Shown here one piece after another: positions 17,116 through 25,977 of a stretch of 64,000 bases of DNA. The notes below the pieces were generated by a model. The model worked only from the letters and a program-made list of their open reading frames with translations, made no database searches and had not been told where the DNA came from. The DNA comes from Paractinoplanes maris. GTDB lineage: Bacteria > Actinomycetota > Actinomycetes > Mycobacteriales > Micromonosporaceae. Numbering within the stretch: the stretch's first letter is position 1; the number at the start of each line of letters is the position of its first letter. A program made the position numbers and the translations under genes. The stretch lies in assembly GCF_023544465.1 (NCBI RefSeq), contig NZ_JALPVL010000006.1:248001-312000 (forward strand), written 5' to 3'.

Positions 17116-17565
17116 TCAGCGTCGAGGGTTCCGGCCAACCTCGTCGGTGATCGCGTCTCGAGTGGTGTCGCGTTCCTTGTCGATCAGCAGCTCAACCAGG
17201 TGCGCGATCGCTTCAACTCCGTTGCTGCTCAGGTTGAGCATCCGGGTGGCCAGTTGCTCCACGTCAGCGCGCTGCATGGCGCGCTTCAGCTTCAGCATGC
17301 TGCGCAAGCGTTCCAGCTGCTGGTCGATGCGCTCGGCAGCGTCGTCATCGGCGGTGAAGTAGACGACCGGCACGCCGAAGAACTTCGCGAGTGCCTCAGC
17401 GTTCTGCAGGGTCGGATTGTCCCGTTCTCCCCTGATCAGATACCCGATGTACGACGGTGACAGACCAGTCCCGGCCGCCACCTCGGCGTTGGTGAAGCTG
17501 TCGCCACGTTCCGATTTGACCGTCTCCAGCAGGTACCGCAGCTTCTCCGCCAACGTGCGCGCCAT
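17116..17565 (-). CDS. XRE-family transcriptional regulator
   Basis: 149 aa from the ATG at 17565 (GAGGGGAACC upstream). The N-terminal HTH_3 domain reads AEKLRYLLETVK, then FTNAEVAAGTGLSPSYIGYL and RGERDNPTLQNAEALAKFFG; the C-terminal part is helical. Regulators of this type in actinobacteria commonly sit near an ImmA/IrrE-type protein and a MAB_1171c membrane protein, as here, though 0.9 kb away and on the other strand. It probably represses its own or that operon. Confidence 0.9.
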   Translation of the reverse strand: MARTLAEKLRYLLETVKSERGDSFTNAEVAAGTGLSPSYIGYLIRGERDNPTLQNAEALAKFFGVPVVYFTADDDAAERIDQQLERLRSMLKLKRAMQRADVEQLATRMLNLSSNGVEAIAHLVELLIDKERDTTRDAITDEVGRNPRR

Positions 17566-18451
17566 CGGATCGGTTCCCCTCTCTCTGGAAGTCAGTATCA
17601 CTGCGGCCATGCTGGTGGCGCCTCATCCCGAGGATCAATTGTTGGTGACAATCGGCATCGGCGGCAGGCATCACGTGTCGGCGCTCGGGAAGGAAAGCCC
17701 AACTCGATCTCGCAGCCAGGGGGCTGGGCAGGTGACACCGCGGTGCGCCACAACGAGATACGCCCTGAGTCGCTTACCCGACGGGAGCGAACTGCCTCCG
17801 CGTCATCTGCGGATCACGGACCGAGGTCGGGACGGGTATCCTCAGTGACCGATGTAGATGGCGATGCAGTCCACGTAAGAACGGGGGTCGACGTGGGCAA
17901 GCGAAGCATAATCCAGTGGCCGGGAGTGACCTCCTGGCCACCTCATCCTCAGCTCGCACAACGGCACATGTCCGGTGTCCGCCGCTGGTTCAAGCCGATG
18001 GCGGCGGGACCAGCCACGGAGCACCGCTTGCGGAGCCGTCGCTCGCCGGGGCGGAATCTCGGAGTCGACCGGGTGGTGGACGCCTCGGGTCGCACCTCAC
18101 TCAGGCCGCAGTGGCCGGCTGTGATCGACCACGCGTCACCGTCGGAGCAGCGACCAAGGGCAACGCTGACAAGCACCCCGGTGCGATAGCGCCTGCCAGA
18201 GGCCATCCGGCGACGCCACGAGTAACTGAGCCGTTTCCCGACCGGACGCCACAGTTGCTCAAGCGGTTCTGGGGCCTGTTGACCTGCTCGCTCCACCCAC
18301 CTCGCACGGCCGTCGATCCCCTTCCGGGTCCCGGCCTGCGCTCTTAACCCGGCGGCATGCGCGCCGGCGGCCTTCGCAGAGAACACGACACCAGGCTCTG
18401 TGTCGCCCGCCCGGCCGAGACGACGGTCCACGACGAGGAGTTGTAGGAGCC
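17566..18451. other. Spacer between XRE regulator and ImmA/IrrE gene
   Basis: Nearly 0.9 kb between divergent genes. No open frame here looks like a protein. It should contain the promoters of the XRE gene and of the ImmA/IrrE gene, the latter with TAGGAGCC before its ATG. Confidence 0.5.
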
Positions 18452-18985
18452 ATGCGCCTGAAGGAAGTACGCCGCCGCTGCCGGAAAACCATCAGCAGGC
18501 TGGACATTCCGGAACCGTTCGACTTGCAGGAGCTCTGCCGCCGCATCGCGGCGAGCCGCGGGCGACCCATCGACCTGGTGCCAACGGTTATGCCGCTGCA
18601 CGGCCCGACAGGCGTATGGATCGCGACCAGCGGACGCGACTACATCCTCTACGAGCAGAACACCGTGACCCTTCACCAGGAACACATCATCGTCCACGAA
18701 CTCGGCCATCTTCTCGATGATCACGGAGGTACCGGCCTGCTGACCTCTGACATAGCGCGACTGTTGCTACCGGATCTCGATGGGCAAATGGTCAGCCGCG
18801 TCCTCGGCCGAACCGCATATTCCGACGAGCAGGAGCTCATAGCCGAGACGATTGCAACCATGATCTTGGAGGCGGTGAATCGGTGGAAACCGCTGTCCGA
18901 ATGGGAAGCTCCGGCCAGCGGCGCCGGAGCGCGGCACCGAATTCACCTTACCGTCGAGCCCTCCACCGAGCGATGGCCACAGTGA
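18452..18985 (+). CDS. ImmA/IrrE-type metallopeptidase
   Basis: 177 aa with GTAGGAGCC before the ATG. The zinc motif HELGH lies in EHIIVHELGHLLDDH near residue 75, with the downstream EQELIAETIATMI helix providing the third ligand region. ImmA/IrrE proteases cleave XRE-type repressors in mobile elements and stress responses. The XRE protein encoded just upstream on the other strand is the likely target (inference). The stop overlaps the start of the next gene. Confidence 0.88.
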   Translation: MRLKEVRRRCRKTISRLDIPEPFDLQELCRRIAASRGRPIDLVPTVMPLHGPTGVWIATSGRDYILYEQNTVTLHQEHIIVHELGHLLDDHGGTGLLTSDIARLLLPDLDGQMVSRVLGRTAYSDEQELIAETIATMILEAVNRWKPLSEWEAPASGAGARHRIHLTVEPSTERWPQ

Positions 18986-20247
18986 GAGCTGCCATCTTCC
19001 TGCCCATGGCCGTCGGCTGCATGGCCTCCCTTGCCCTCCGGGTCGACAGCCTGCGGCGAGATCCACACAATCCGTTCCTCAGGTCCGTGTGCGTGGTGCT
19101 GGCGCTGACAACGACGGGGGCGATCGCCGGAATCCCAGCTGTCGCAACCCCACTGGAGACCTCGAGCGGAATAGTCGCGGTGTGGATCCTCGTCCCGGTC
19201 ACAGCGGCCGGCGCCGCGGTCTGGTCAATGTTCTTGCTGTGGACGTACCCCTTGTCCCGGGCCGCCGGCAAAATACGCGCCGGCCTGGTCTTCTACGTGA
19301 TCGCCATCGCCGTCATCATCGCGCTGACCGTCGAATCCCAGGGCAGCATCACTGCTGAGGAGATCATCCGCAACGAGGAGGAGCCCGAGTCGTTGTGGGC
19401 TGTCACTCCGTACGTCCGAGACGCTTATCTGATTTACACCGCCGTCACGGGTTTCATATGGGCTAATGCTGCCGTCAGCTCAGTACTCCTCGTTCGTCTC
19501 GTCGATCGACGCTGGCTACGGCGGGGGCTCTGGACGCTGTTCAGCGCCTACGTTCTTTTCTTCCTGCACGCCGCATCAGTGGCTGGCTACTTCATCAGTG
19601 TGCGAGTGGGGAGTGACATACCCGTACTGCGAGACGCCGGCCTGATTTGCGCCGGTCTCGCCGGCATCCTCAGCACAGCCGGGGTTGTACTACCAACCCT
19701 CGGCCCTCGCTGGGACCGCCTGTTGTGGTATCGACGCCTCGAGCCGCTGTGGTCAGCCATTTACGAAACCGTGCCCCACGTGGCCCTGGAAAGGCCGGGC
19801 ACGACGAGGCTTGATGGTTGGAATCCCTGGGGGTCCGACTTCCGCGTTTACCGCCGGGTCATTGAGATCCGCGACGGAATCCTCGCGCTACGCGCCCACT
19901 TCGATCGCGAGGTGGGCGCCCTTGCCAGGCACCTCGGGCATGCAGCCGGCCAGACCGGGTCCGAACTCGACGCGACCGTCATGGCTGCCCAGCTGACAGC
20001 AGCGATCCGCGACAAACAGAACGGGCTTTCCCCTCATCGACAGGACATCACCGAAAATCCGCCGCGCTCAGGAGGTCACGACCTCGACTCAGAAATCGAC
20101 CTCCTCCTCCCGCTCACCAAGGCGTTTTCCACATCGCAGATCGTCAGGACGGCAACAGCAGCCAGGCCCCGGCTGGGAGGGCCGGCATTGATGGCCGTCA
20201 ACGATGAGGAAGACCAAGAAGCCGATGGCGCTGTGCCGGCCAGGTGA
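18982..20247 (+). CDS. MAB_1171c-family membrane protein
   Basis: 421 aa if it starts at the GTG at 18982, which overlaps the ImmA/IrrE stop as GTGA; an ATG at 18973 is also in frame. About seven N-terminal helices are followed by a cytoplasmic region with the family signature GPRWDRLLWYRRLEPLWSAI and YRRVIEIRDGILALR. This family (MAB_1171c, once called putative transporter) recurs next to XRE and ImmA/IrrE genes in actinobacteria; its function is unknown. The C-terminal 100 residues are less conserved and polar. Confidence 0.88.
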   Translation: MRAAIFLPMAVGCMASLALRVDSLRRDPHNPFLRSVCVVLALTTTGAIAGIPAVATPLETSSGIVAVWILVPVTAAGAAVWSMFLLWTYPLSRAAGKIRAGLVFYVIAIAVIIALTVESQGSITAEEIIRNEEEPESLWAVTPYVRDAYLIYTAVTGFIWANAAVSSVLLVRLVDRRWLRRGLWTLFSAYVLFFLHAASVAGYFISVRVGSDIPVLRDAGLICAGLAGILSTAGVVLPTLGPRWDRLLWYRRLEPLWSAIYETVPHVALERPGTTRLDGWNPWGSDFRVYRRVIEIRDGILALRAHFDREVGALARHLGHAAGQTGSELDATVMAAQLTAAIRDKQNGLSPHRQDITENPPRSGGHDLDSEIDLLLPLTKAFSTSQIVRTATAARPRLGGPALMAVNDEEDQEADGAVPAR

Positions 20248-20379
20248 GCATCCCAGCGCCGTGCCGATCGACGTCCGGCCTGAGGTGTGAGTGGAGGGCG
20301 GGTCCCGGCCGCGACGATCTTCGATGTGTCCGACCCGCCGCGGCCGGTGAACCTTGGCCATAGTCGCTATGCTGTCCGG

Positions 20380-21069
20380 GTGGAGATTTCGCCGGTTCCC
20401 GAGCGTGAGTCCTTTCCCCACGATGATGGCGTGCCTACTGATGACGAGCGACAGAGCACTGTGGACACGCTGCAACATGCCGCCGGCGCGGGCCGGTTGA
20501 CGTTGGCGGAGTTCACGGACCGGGTCGATGTCGCCTTGGCCGCCGAAACCCGCACGGAGATGCGGCAGGCGTTGCAAGGACTCCCCAAGGAATCGCCGAT
20601 TGTCGGGGCCACCGCTTCGCCGCCGGCGTTCAGCCTTTTTGGCAACGTCCGAGCACGAGGCCGTTGGCGGCTTCACAGGCGCAATCGCGCGATCACCATC
20701 TTCGGTGACATCCAGTTCGACCTGAGAGACAGCGTCTGCAGTGAATCCGAGGTCTGGATCGAGGGACGGACCCTCTTCGGTAACGTCGAGGTCATCGTCC
20801 CGGAGGGCATCGAGGCGGAGCTGACGGGGTTCACGATCTTTGGTGACCGCCGGCTTGAGCTGGCTGCAGTGCCACGCAGCCCGCAGACGCCCACGGTCCA
20901 CGTGCACGGTATGACGGTGTTCGGAGACCTGCGCATTCGCAGCCTCGCTCCGGGAGAGTCAGGTTCCGCCTGGCGCCGGATGTTGGACCGGTGGCGCGGC
21001 GCCCCACCATCGGCTAAACAACTGCCGCACCGTCCGCCCTCACCGGGCTCTGCCAAGAGTTCCGACTAG
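20380..21069 (+). CDS. DUF1707 protein with LiaF-like C-terminal domain
   Basis: 229 aa from the GTG at 20380; the frame is open upstream to 20287. The start has no ribosome site but a -10-like TAGTCGCTAT a few bases before it, suggesting a leaderless message. DUF1707 spans about residues 15-65 (QSTVDTLQHAAGAGRLTLAE, FTDRVDVALAAETRTE). The C-terminal part has three repeats of a beta unit, ITIFGDIQFDL, TLFGNVEVIVPEG and TVFGDLRIR, as in cell-wall-active antibiotic response proteins (LiaF/VraT type). It is probably cytoplasmic or membrane-associated. Confidence 0.85.
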   Translation: MEISPVPERESFPHDDGVPTDDERQSTVDTLQHAAGAGRLTLAEFTDRVDVALAAETRTEMRQALQGLPKESPIVGATASPPAFSLFGNVRARGRWRLHRRNRAITIFGDIQFDLRDSVCSESEVWIEGRTLFGNVEVIVPEGIEAELTGFTIFGDRRLELAAVPRSPQTPTVHVHGMTVFGDLRIRSLAPGESGSAWRRMLDRWRGAPPSAKQLPHRPPSPGSAKSSD

Positions 21070-21488
21070 TTTTCGTCGCCGCCGCCATCACGGCGAGATC
21101 ATCCAGCGTGATCCGCGTCGGCATCTGCGCACCCACGGCGCCCGCACGCGGAGACTTGACCAAAGCGCCGCAGGAGATCACCGTCGAGCCATAGGTTCGA
21201 GTGTTCCGCAGTCACACCGTGGTTCAGGACGTCTTGGTGCAGGAGCTGAAGGTCGCCGGCATCGTCCGGGTCATGGGTAGCGGCGCCGGACCAGCCCAGC
21301 GACCGGTCGAGCGTCACTGTCCCCCTGCGAGGGCCGCGTCGCTCTACTCTTCGCGACGGTCGAGTCGTCCGCGAATGACGATGGTGAACCTGAAAGCACT
21401 GGACAGCCCCGGCCCAGAGAAACGGCGGAGCGCCATCGGAGCACCACGGTCCCCTAAGCCGGGAAGCCTGCCACCGAATATGGGGCCG
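21070..21488. other. Spacer before the tRNA pair
   Basis: About 420 bp without a credible gene; composition stays high in GC. Nothing recognised apart from the terminator at its right end. Confidence 0.4.
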
Positions 21489-21525
21489 CAAAAGGCCGCC
21501 ACCGGCGTTTCCGCTGGTGACGGCC
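21489..21525 (-). terminator. Terminator of tRNA-Arg
   Basis: On the minus strand an about 15-bp stem (AGGCCGTCACCAGCG...CGCCGGTGGCGGCCT, two mismatches, tetraloop) is followed by TTTT. It lies 12 nt beyond the tRNA-Arg 3' end. Confidence 0.8.
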
Positions 21526-21537
21526 TGGACAATGCTG

Positions 21538-21610
21538 TGCGCCCGAAGGGACTCGAACCCCTAACCTTCTGATCCGTAGTCAGATGCTCTATCCATTGAG
21601 CTACGGGCGC
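21538..21610 (-). tRNA. tRNA-Arg (anticodon ACG)
   Basis: 73 nt with a perfect 7-bp acceptor (GCGCCCG/CGGGCGC), D arm TAGCTCAATGGATAGAGCA, anticodon stem TCTGA/TCAGA around loop CTACGGA, T arm AGGGGTTCGAGTCCCTT and discriminator A. CCA is not encoded. The 3' half is partly duplicated at 3685-3730, suggesting use as an integration site. Confidence 0.95.
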
Positions 21611-21646
21611 CCGGTGCTTTGCCAGCATACACACCGGCTCTGCACG

Positions 21647-21737
21647 CGGAGACTCCGGGATTCGAACCCGGGAGGGGCTATAAAACCCCAACCGCATTAG
21701 CAGTGCGGCGCCATAGACCGGACTAGGCGAAGTCTCC
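21647..21737 (-). tRNA. tRNA-Ser (anticodon GCT)
   Basis: 91 nt class II tRNA: acceptor GGAGACT/AGTCTCC, anticodon stem CCGCA/TGCGG with loop CTGCTAA, long variable arm TTGGGGTTTTATAGCCCCT, T loop TTCGAAT and discriminator G. It is 36 nt upstream of tRNA-Arg on the same strand, so the two may share one transcript. Confidence 0.95.
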
Positions 21738-21882
21738 CCGGCAGCCCGTGAAGGCCGCCGACAGTTGAGGATACCGGACCGGCTCGGCACGACACAAAGG
21801 GGTTGCCATCCTGCGCCCGGCGGGCGGGTCGCAGGCGTCTCCAACAGGTGAAATGTCGTGACTGCGGCTAGGCTGCTGCGGC

Positions 21883-23766
21883 ATGGAGGAGATCCCGCCC
21901 ACCGAGCCCCGCAAGGATTCGCGCGCCCGTGCACCGCGCGCTCCGTTCAATGCGCCCGGTGAGACGCCGCCGGGCGGGTCACCCGAGGGAAGTACGCCGC
22001 GCCGGCCCCCGAAACCCGCGCCGCCGGTCACCTTCCAGCCTCCCAGTGCGGAAGGTCACCCGGAGGAGGGTGGGGCTTCGACCGAGGCTCGCCCTTCCCG
22101 CCGTACGGGCGTGAGGCGCCCCACAGACCCGGCCGGCCCTACGCCCGCCGAGCCCGCCGCGGCCGTCCCTCCCCGCAAAACCCCACCGCGCAAGCAGCGA
22201 GCCCAGAAGTCCACCGCAGCCGACGCGACCACACCGCCGGCAAAGGCAGCCGAGGCGACCACACCGCCGGCAAAGGCAGCCGAGGCGACGACAGCGCCGG
22301 CAAAGGCAGCACCACCGGCCAAGAAGACCGCCCCAGCCAAAAAGGCCAGCCCCGAGCCCCAGCCGACCGGCCGGCCAGACCAGCCCACCCCGGCCGAGGA
22401 CGTGGCACCGGCAGCTCAAGCGACACCGACGAGCCGAGCGCGCCCGGCAAGGAAAGCCCCGCGCCCGACCCGCGCCACCCCACCAAGCACCAACACGCCG
22501 ACCAGCCAGGCGGACCAGGCCCCGCCGGCTGCCTCGGCGAGCCCGGAAACGATGCCCAGCTCCGCGCGCCAAGCCACCCCAGCGCGTCAAGCCACGCCGG
22601 CTGGCCCGACGAGCCCGGCAACGATGCCCAGCCCAGCGGGCCCGGCAACCCCTGCGGGCCGGACCACGCCGGGTCGCCCGGCCAGTCCGGCGAGTCCGGC
22701 GAGTCCGGCGAAGAAAGCAGCCACAGCGAGCTCGGCCAGCCCTGAGGATCAGGCGGATTCGAGAGTTCAGGCTCCCGCGGCAAGCCGGGCCACACCTCCG
22801 ACACAGGGCGTTCAGGCGGAAAGCGTCGCTCCGGCGGTAGCGACGCCTGCCCCGAGCAGCCGGAAGACTGATCAAGGGTCGAGGCCGCCAGTCGAGTCGT
22901 CCTCGCCCACCGCCCTGGAGAGGAACAAGGAGTCGAGTGCGGAGACGGCTACCGCGACGCCCTCGACCAGTGCGACATCCCCGGCGAGCATGGGCCCCGC
23001 GATAAGCACGGCGGCCGAACCCGCTGAACCAGCCCAAGTAGCCAAGCCAAGCGAAGCGGCCAACCCAGCCGAAGCAGCCCAGCCGACCGAAGCGGCAGAA
23101 GGGGCTGAAGTAGCCGTGGGAACGTCGGGGAACGTCGACACCGCTGTTCCGGGGGCCGATGGGCTCATTCCGGACCGGTGGGCCAAGCTCATCTCGGACC
23201 CGGCGCATGCCCCCGAGTTGCTCGCTCTGGCGGCCGTCGAGACGATCGGGCCGCGCGCTCGGGAATGGGCCGCCGCCACCAGCGCCGCCTATCCCACGGC
23301 TACTCCGCAGGCACTCGGCCGGCTGGCGGCCCGGCAGTTCGGGCGTTTCGGTGCTGTTGCCAGCGTCTTCGGGGCGGTCGCCGGGTCGTACGCCGCTCTG
23401 GCCCTTGTGGCCACCCGGGCGCTGACCGATGCCGAGCTGATCCTGCACCTTGCGGCGGCCCATGGGATCGACCCGACGGACCCGCGGCGCGCGATCGACC
23501 TGCTGGTGATCACCCGGGTGCATGAGACGGCGGCCGAGGCGGAGGCGGCTCTGGCTGCCGTGCGCGGTGACCTTCCGGCCGACGGCAGCGGCGATGCTCT
23601 CTGGCGGCTGGGCCGCATGATCGCGCCTCAGGTCGTGGCCTGGACGGCACTTCGGTCTCTCAACCGCGCCTATCCCGGCGCGAGTCTGCTGGCGGCCGTT
23701 CTCACCAGTGCCACCGCGGCTCAGGGCACCGCGGCCCGCGCCACGACCTATTACCGGAACAGTTGA
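21883..23766 (+). CDS. Ala/Pro-rich protein with a conserved C-terminal domain
   Basis: 627 aa. Residues 1 to about 420 are low complexity (Pro, Ala, Thr, Lys, Glu), including a tandem repeat TTPPAKAAEA, basic AKKTAPAKKA stretches and ETPPGGSPEG segments, and are probably disordered. The last 200 residues are a folded, mostly helical domain (DGLIPDRWAKLISDPAHAPE, LALAAVETIGPRAREWAAA, TRALTDAELILHLAAAHGID, YPGASLLAAVLTSA). The latter loosely resembles EcsC-type proteins, but I am not certain. A -10-like TAGGCT lies seven bases before the ATG, so translation may be leaderless. Confidence 0.8.
   Translation: MEEIPPTEPRKDSRARAPRAPFNAPGETPPGGSPEGSTPRRPPKPAPPVTFQPPSAEGHPEEGGASTEARPSRRTGVRRPTDPAGPTPAEPAAAVPPRKTPPRKQRAQKSTAADATTPPAKAAEATTPPAKAAEATTAPAKAAPPAKKTAPAKKASPEPQPTGRPDQPTPAEDVAPAAQATPTSRARPARKAPRPTRATPPSTNTPTSQADQAPPAASASPETMPSSARQATPARQATPAGPTSPATMPSPAGPATPAGRTTPGRPASPASPASPAKKAATASSASPEDQADSRVQAPAASRATPPTQGVQAESVAPAVATPAPSSRKTDQGSRPPVESSSPTALERNKESSAETATATPSTSATSPASMGPAISTAAEPAEPAQVAKPSEAANPAEAAQPTEAAEGAEVAVGTSGNVDTAVPGADGLIPDRWAKLISDPAHAPELLALAAVETIGPRAREWAAATSAAYPTATPQALGRLAARQFGRFGAVASVFGAVAGSYAALALVATRALTDAELILHLAAAHGIDPTDPRRAIDLLVITRVHETAAEAEAALAAVRGDLPADGSGDALWRLGRMIAPQVVAWTALRSLNRAYPGASLLAAVLTSATAAQGTAARATTYYRNS
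22226..22314 (+). repeat. Imperfect 30-bp tandem repeats inside a coding region
   Basis: Three copies of a unit that begins GCGACCACACCGCCGGCAAA and encodes ATTPPAKAAE. Copies one and two are identical; the third has a few substitutions. Repeat slippage would lengthen or shorten the disordered part of the protein without breaking the frame. Confidence 0.85.
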
Positions 23767-23953
23767 ATCCGTCGGCCGGTCCCGGACCCGGGACCGGCAT
23801 CGCGGACCCGTTCGTCATGGCACCGACGAGGTTCGCGGAAGCGCTGTCGGTGTTGACGCGAGCAATTCAGGCGTGTTCGGGACGTCTGCCGAGCGAGGCA
23901 CGCGGTCGGAGCGAGGCACATAGCTCGGAGGGCTGGCAAGGGACGCGCGAGAA

Positions 23954-24721
23954 CTAGACCCAGTTGAGCCAGGAGTCGGGCAGCGCGGTGTAGCCGACGA
24001 AGGCGACCACGTCGAGCAGCGTGTGCGCCACGATCAAGGGCATCACCCGCTTGTAGCGCAGGAAGAACAGCGCGAACACCACGCCCATCACCGCATTGCC
24101 GACGAAGGCACCGAAGCCCTGGTAGAGGTGGTAGGACCCGCGTAGCAGCGCCGAGCAGGCGATGATCGCGACGGTCGACATCCCCCACTGGCGCAGGCGG
24201 GTCATCAGGTAGCCGACGACGATCACTTCTTCGAGCACGGCGTTCTTGACCGCGGCCAGGATGAGCACCGGCACCGCCCACCAGACCGGCTGCAGGGCGG
24301 CCGGCACGATGTCCGCGTTGATGCCGAGCAGCTTGGCCACGTACACCAGAAGCAGCCCGGGAATCCCGATGCCCGCGGCCAGCAACGCACCCCAGCCCCA
24401 GTCGAAGCCGGGGCGATCGGCCGACAGGCCGAGCTCGCGCCGCGGCGAGATGCGATCACGCAGCAGCAGATAGAGCACCAGCACGACCGGCATCAGATCG
24501 AAAGCGATGCCCAGCAGCTGGTAGGTGAGGTCGAGGTAGGGCCGCGGCGAGCGGGACGCGTTGAGGACCGCCGCCTGCTGCGACAGCGGCTGGTCGGCCG
24601 TCAGCTTGGCGATGATCGAGACCACCGAATAGATCGCACTCTGCCCGAGCGACAACAGCAGCACGATGACGATCTCGGCGGTGAGGATCGGCCGGGTGGC
24701 CTGCTGGCGCTCTAAAGTCAC
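23954..24721 (-). CDS. CPBP-family intramembrane protease
   Basis: 255 aa from the GTG at 24721; TTAGAGT lies shortly upstream, suggesting a leaderless start. About seven helices. The CPBP (Abi/CAAX) motifs are present: EEVIVVGYLMTRL (EExxx...R type), SYHLYQG and VAHTLLDVVAF, giving the Glu-Glu and His residues of the active site. These membrane proteases act in prenyl-protein processing or bacteriocin self-immunity; the substrate here is unknown. Confidence 0.9.
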   Translation of the reverse strand: MTLERQQATRPILTAEIVIVLLLSLGQSAIYSVVSIIAKLTADQPLSQQAAVLNASRSPRPYLDLTYQLLGIAFDLMPVVLVLYLLLRDRISPRRELGLSADRPGFDWGWGALLAAGIGIPGLLLVYVAKLLGINADIVPAALQPVWWAVPVLILAAVKNAVLEEVIVVGYLMTRLRQWGMSTVAIIACSALLRGSYHLYQGFGAFVGNAVMGVVFALFFLRYKRVMPLIVAHTLLDVVAFVGYTALPDSWLNWV

Positions 24722-24825
24722 GCGCCAACTCTAAGGCGGTCACCCGGTTGAGGCTGCAGCCGTGAATCTAAACGGACTTATCGGGGCAAGCGTCACGGGA
24801 TGAATTGAGATGAGTCGCACGGCCC

Positions 24826-25977
24826 GTGCGTCGCCTATCCGACTCTGCTGAGCACCCTGAAGACATGGGAGACCTCGGACGCATGCTCAAGGAGAGCTGG
24901 AGCCTCGTCGAGGAGCATCAGGACAAGGTGGCCGGCTATTTCTACGCCCGCATGTTCCTGTCCCACCCGGATCTGCGAGACCTCTTCCCGGTGCACATGG
25001 ACGTGCAGCGCGCGCGGCTGCTCAACGCGATCGTGACGGCCGTGCAGACTCTCGAGGACCCGGAGAAGTTCGAGGAGTGGCTGCGCGCGCTCGGCCGGGA
25101 CCACCGCAAGTTCCACGTGGAACCAGAACACTACGAGGTCGTGGGGGGCGCCTTGATCGAGGCGATGCGGACCTACGCCGGCGAGCAGTGGAGTGTCGAG
25201 TACGACCAGGCCTGGGCGGACGCCTACGCGAAGATCGCCTCGGTGATGCTGAAGGGCGCGGAGGCCGACACCAATCCGCCCTACTGGTATGCCGAGGTGG
25301 TCGGGCACGAACGGCGGGCCAGCGACATCGCGGTGTTCACGGTGCAGCCGATGCAGCCGCTGGACTTCCGCGCCGGACAGTACGTCAGCATCGAGTGCCC
25401 CCGAATACAGCCGCGACTGTGGCGCACCTATTCGATCGCGAACGCGCCGCGGCGGGACAACACCCTCGAGTTCCACGTGCGGTCGGTCGGCGCCGGCTGG
25501 GTATCCAGTGCCCTCGTACGCCGTCTGGAGGTCGGCGACATGGTCCGGGTGGCCTCGCCGATGGGCACCATGAACCTCGACCGGCGCTCCACCCGGGACA
25601 CCGTCTTCGTCGCCGGTGGCACCGGTCTGGCGCCGATCAAGTCACTGCTCGAGGAGCTCACCCGATACAACCGCACCCGCTGGGTGCACGTCTTCTTCGG
25701 CGCCCGCACCCGCGAGGACCTCTACGACCTGGCCGAGCTGAACCGGCTGGCCGCGCGGTACCCGTGGCTGTCGGTGGTCACGGCGTGCAGCGACGACCCC
25801 ACCTATCCGGGTGAGCAGGGCAACATCTCGGACGTGGTCGCCCGGTACGGCCCGTGGAGTGAGCACGACTTCTTCGTCTCGGGGTCGGGCCCGATGGTCA
25901 AGGACACCCTCAAGACCCTGGCCGAGCTGCAGGTGCCGTCGATCCGCGTGAAGTACGACAGCTTCTCGGACTTCTAG
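24826..25977 (+). CDS. Flavohaemoglobin-like protein (globin plus FAD/NAD reductase)
   Basis: 383 aa from a GTG; an ATG at 24865 is also possible. The N-terminal 135 residues are a globin with the proximal His in KFHVEPEHYEVV. The rest is a ferredoxin-reductase module with the FAD motif RTYSIANAP, NAD-binding VAGGTGLAP and FFGARTREDLY, and the terminal YDSFSDF. Flavohaemoglobins detoxify nitric oxide with O2 and NAD(P)H in the cytoplasm. Globin and reductase are joined by a shorter linker than in Hmp. The gene ends in a 4-nt convergent overlap with the deformylase fusion. Confidence 0.9.
   Translation: MRRLSDSAEHPEDMGDLGRMLKESWSLVEEHQDKVAGYFYARMFLSHPDLRDLFPVHMDVQRARLLNAIVTAVQTLEDPEKFEEWLRALGRDHRKFHVEPEHYEVVGGALIEAMRTYAGEQWSVEYDQAWADAYAKIASVMLKGAEADTNPPYWYAEVVGHERRASDIAVFTVQPMQPLDFRAGQYVSIECPRIQPRLWRTYSIANAPRRDNTLEFHVRSVGAGWVSSALVRRLEVGDMVRVASPMGTMNLDRRSTRDTVFVAGGTGLAPIKSLLEELTRYNRTRWVHVFFGARTREDLYDLAELNRLAARYPWLSVVTACSDDPTYPGEQGNISDVVARYGPWSEHDFFVSGSGPMVKDTLKTLAELQVPSIRVKYDSFSDF

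Larger units (their letters stand above)
3685..21610. mobile_element. Candidate tRNA-Arg-integrated genomic island
   Basis: The 17.9-kb block lies between a partial tRNA-Arg copy (3685-3730) and the complete tRNA-Arg (21538-21610), both on the minus strand, the geometry expected when an element inserts at a tRNA 3' end. Content is accessory: peptide/ABC/M50 cluster, MacAB-like efflux, LmbU regulator, IS110 relic, XRE/ImmA genes, several stretches without genes, and visibly lower GC at 4.9-9 kb. No integrase, excisionase or replication gene was found inside, so if real the island is old and fixed. The repeat could also be a chance tRNA gene fragment. Confidence 0.4.

Noticed and set aside
22226..22314. 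Repeats considered as a mobile or regulatory array
   Set aside because: They are in-frame codon repeats of a disordered protein region.
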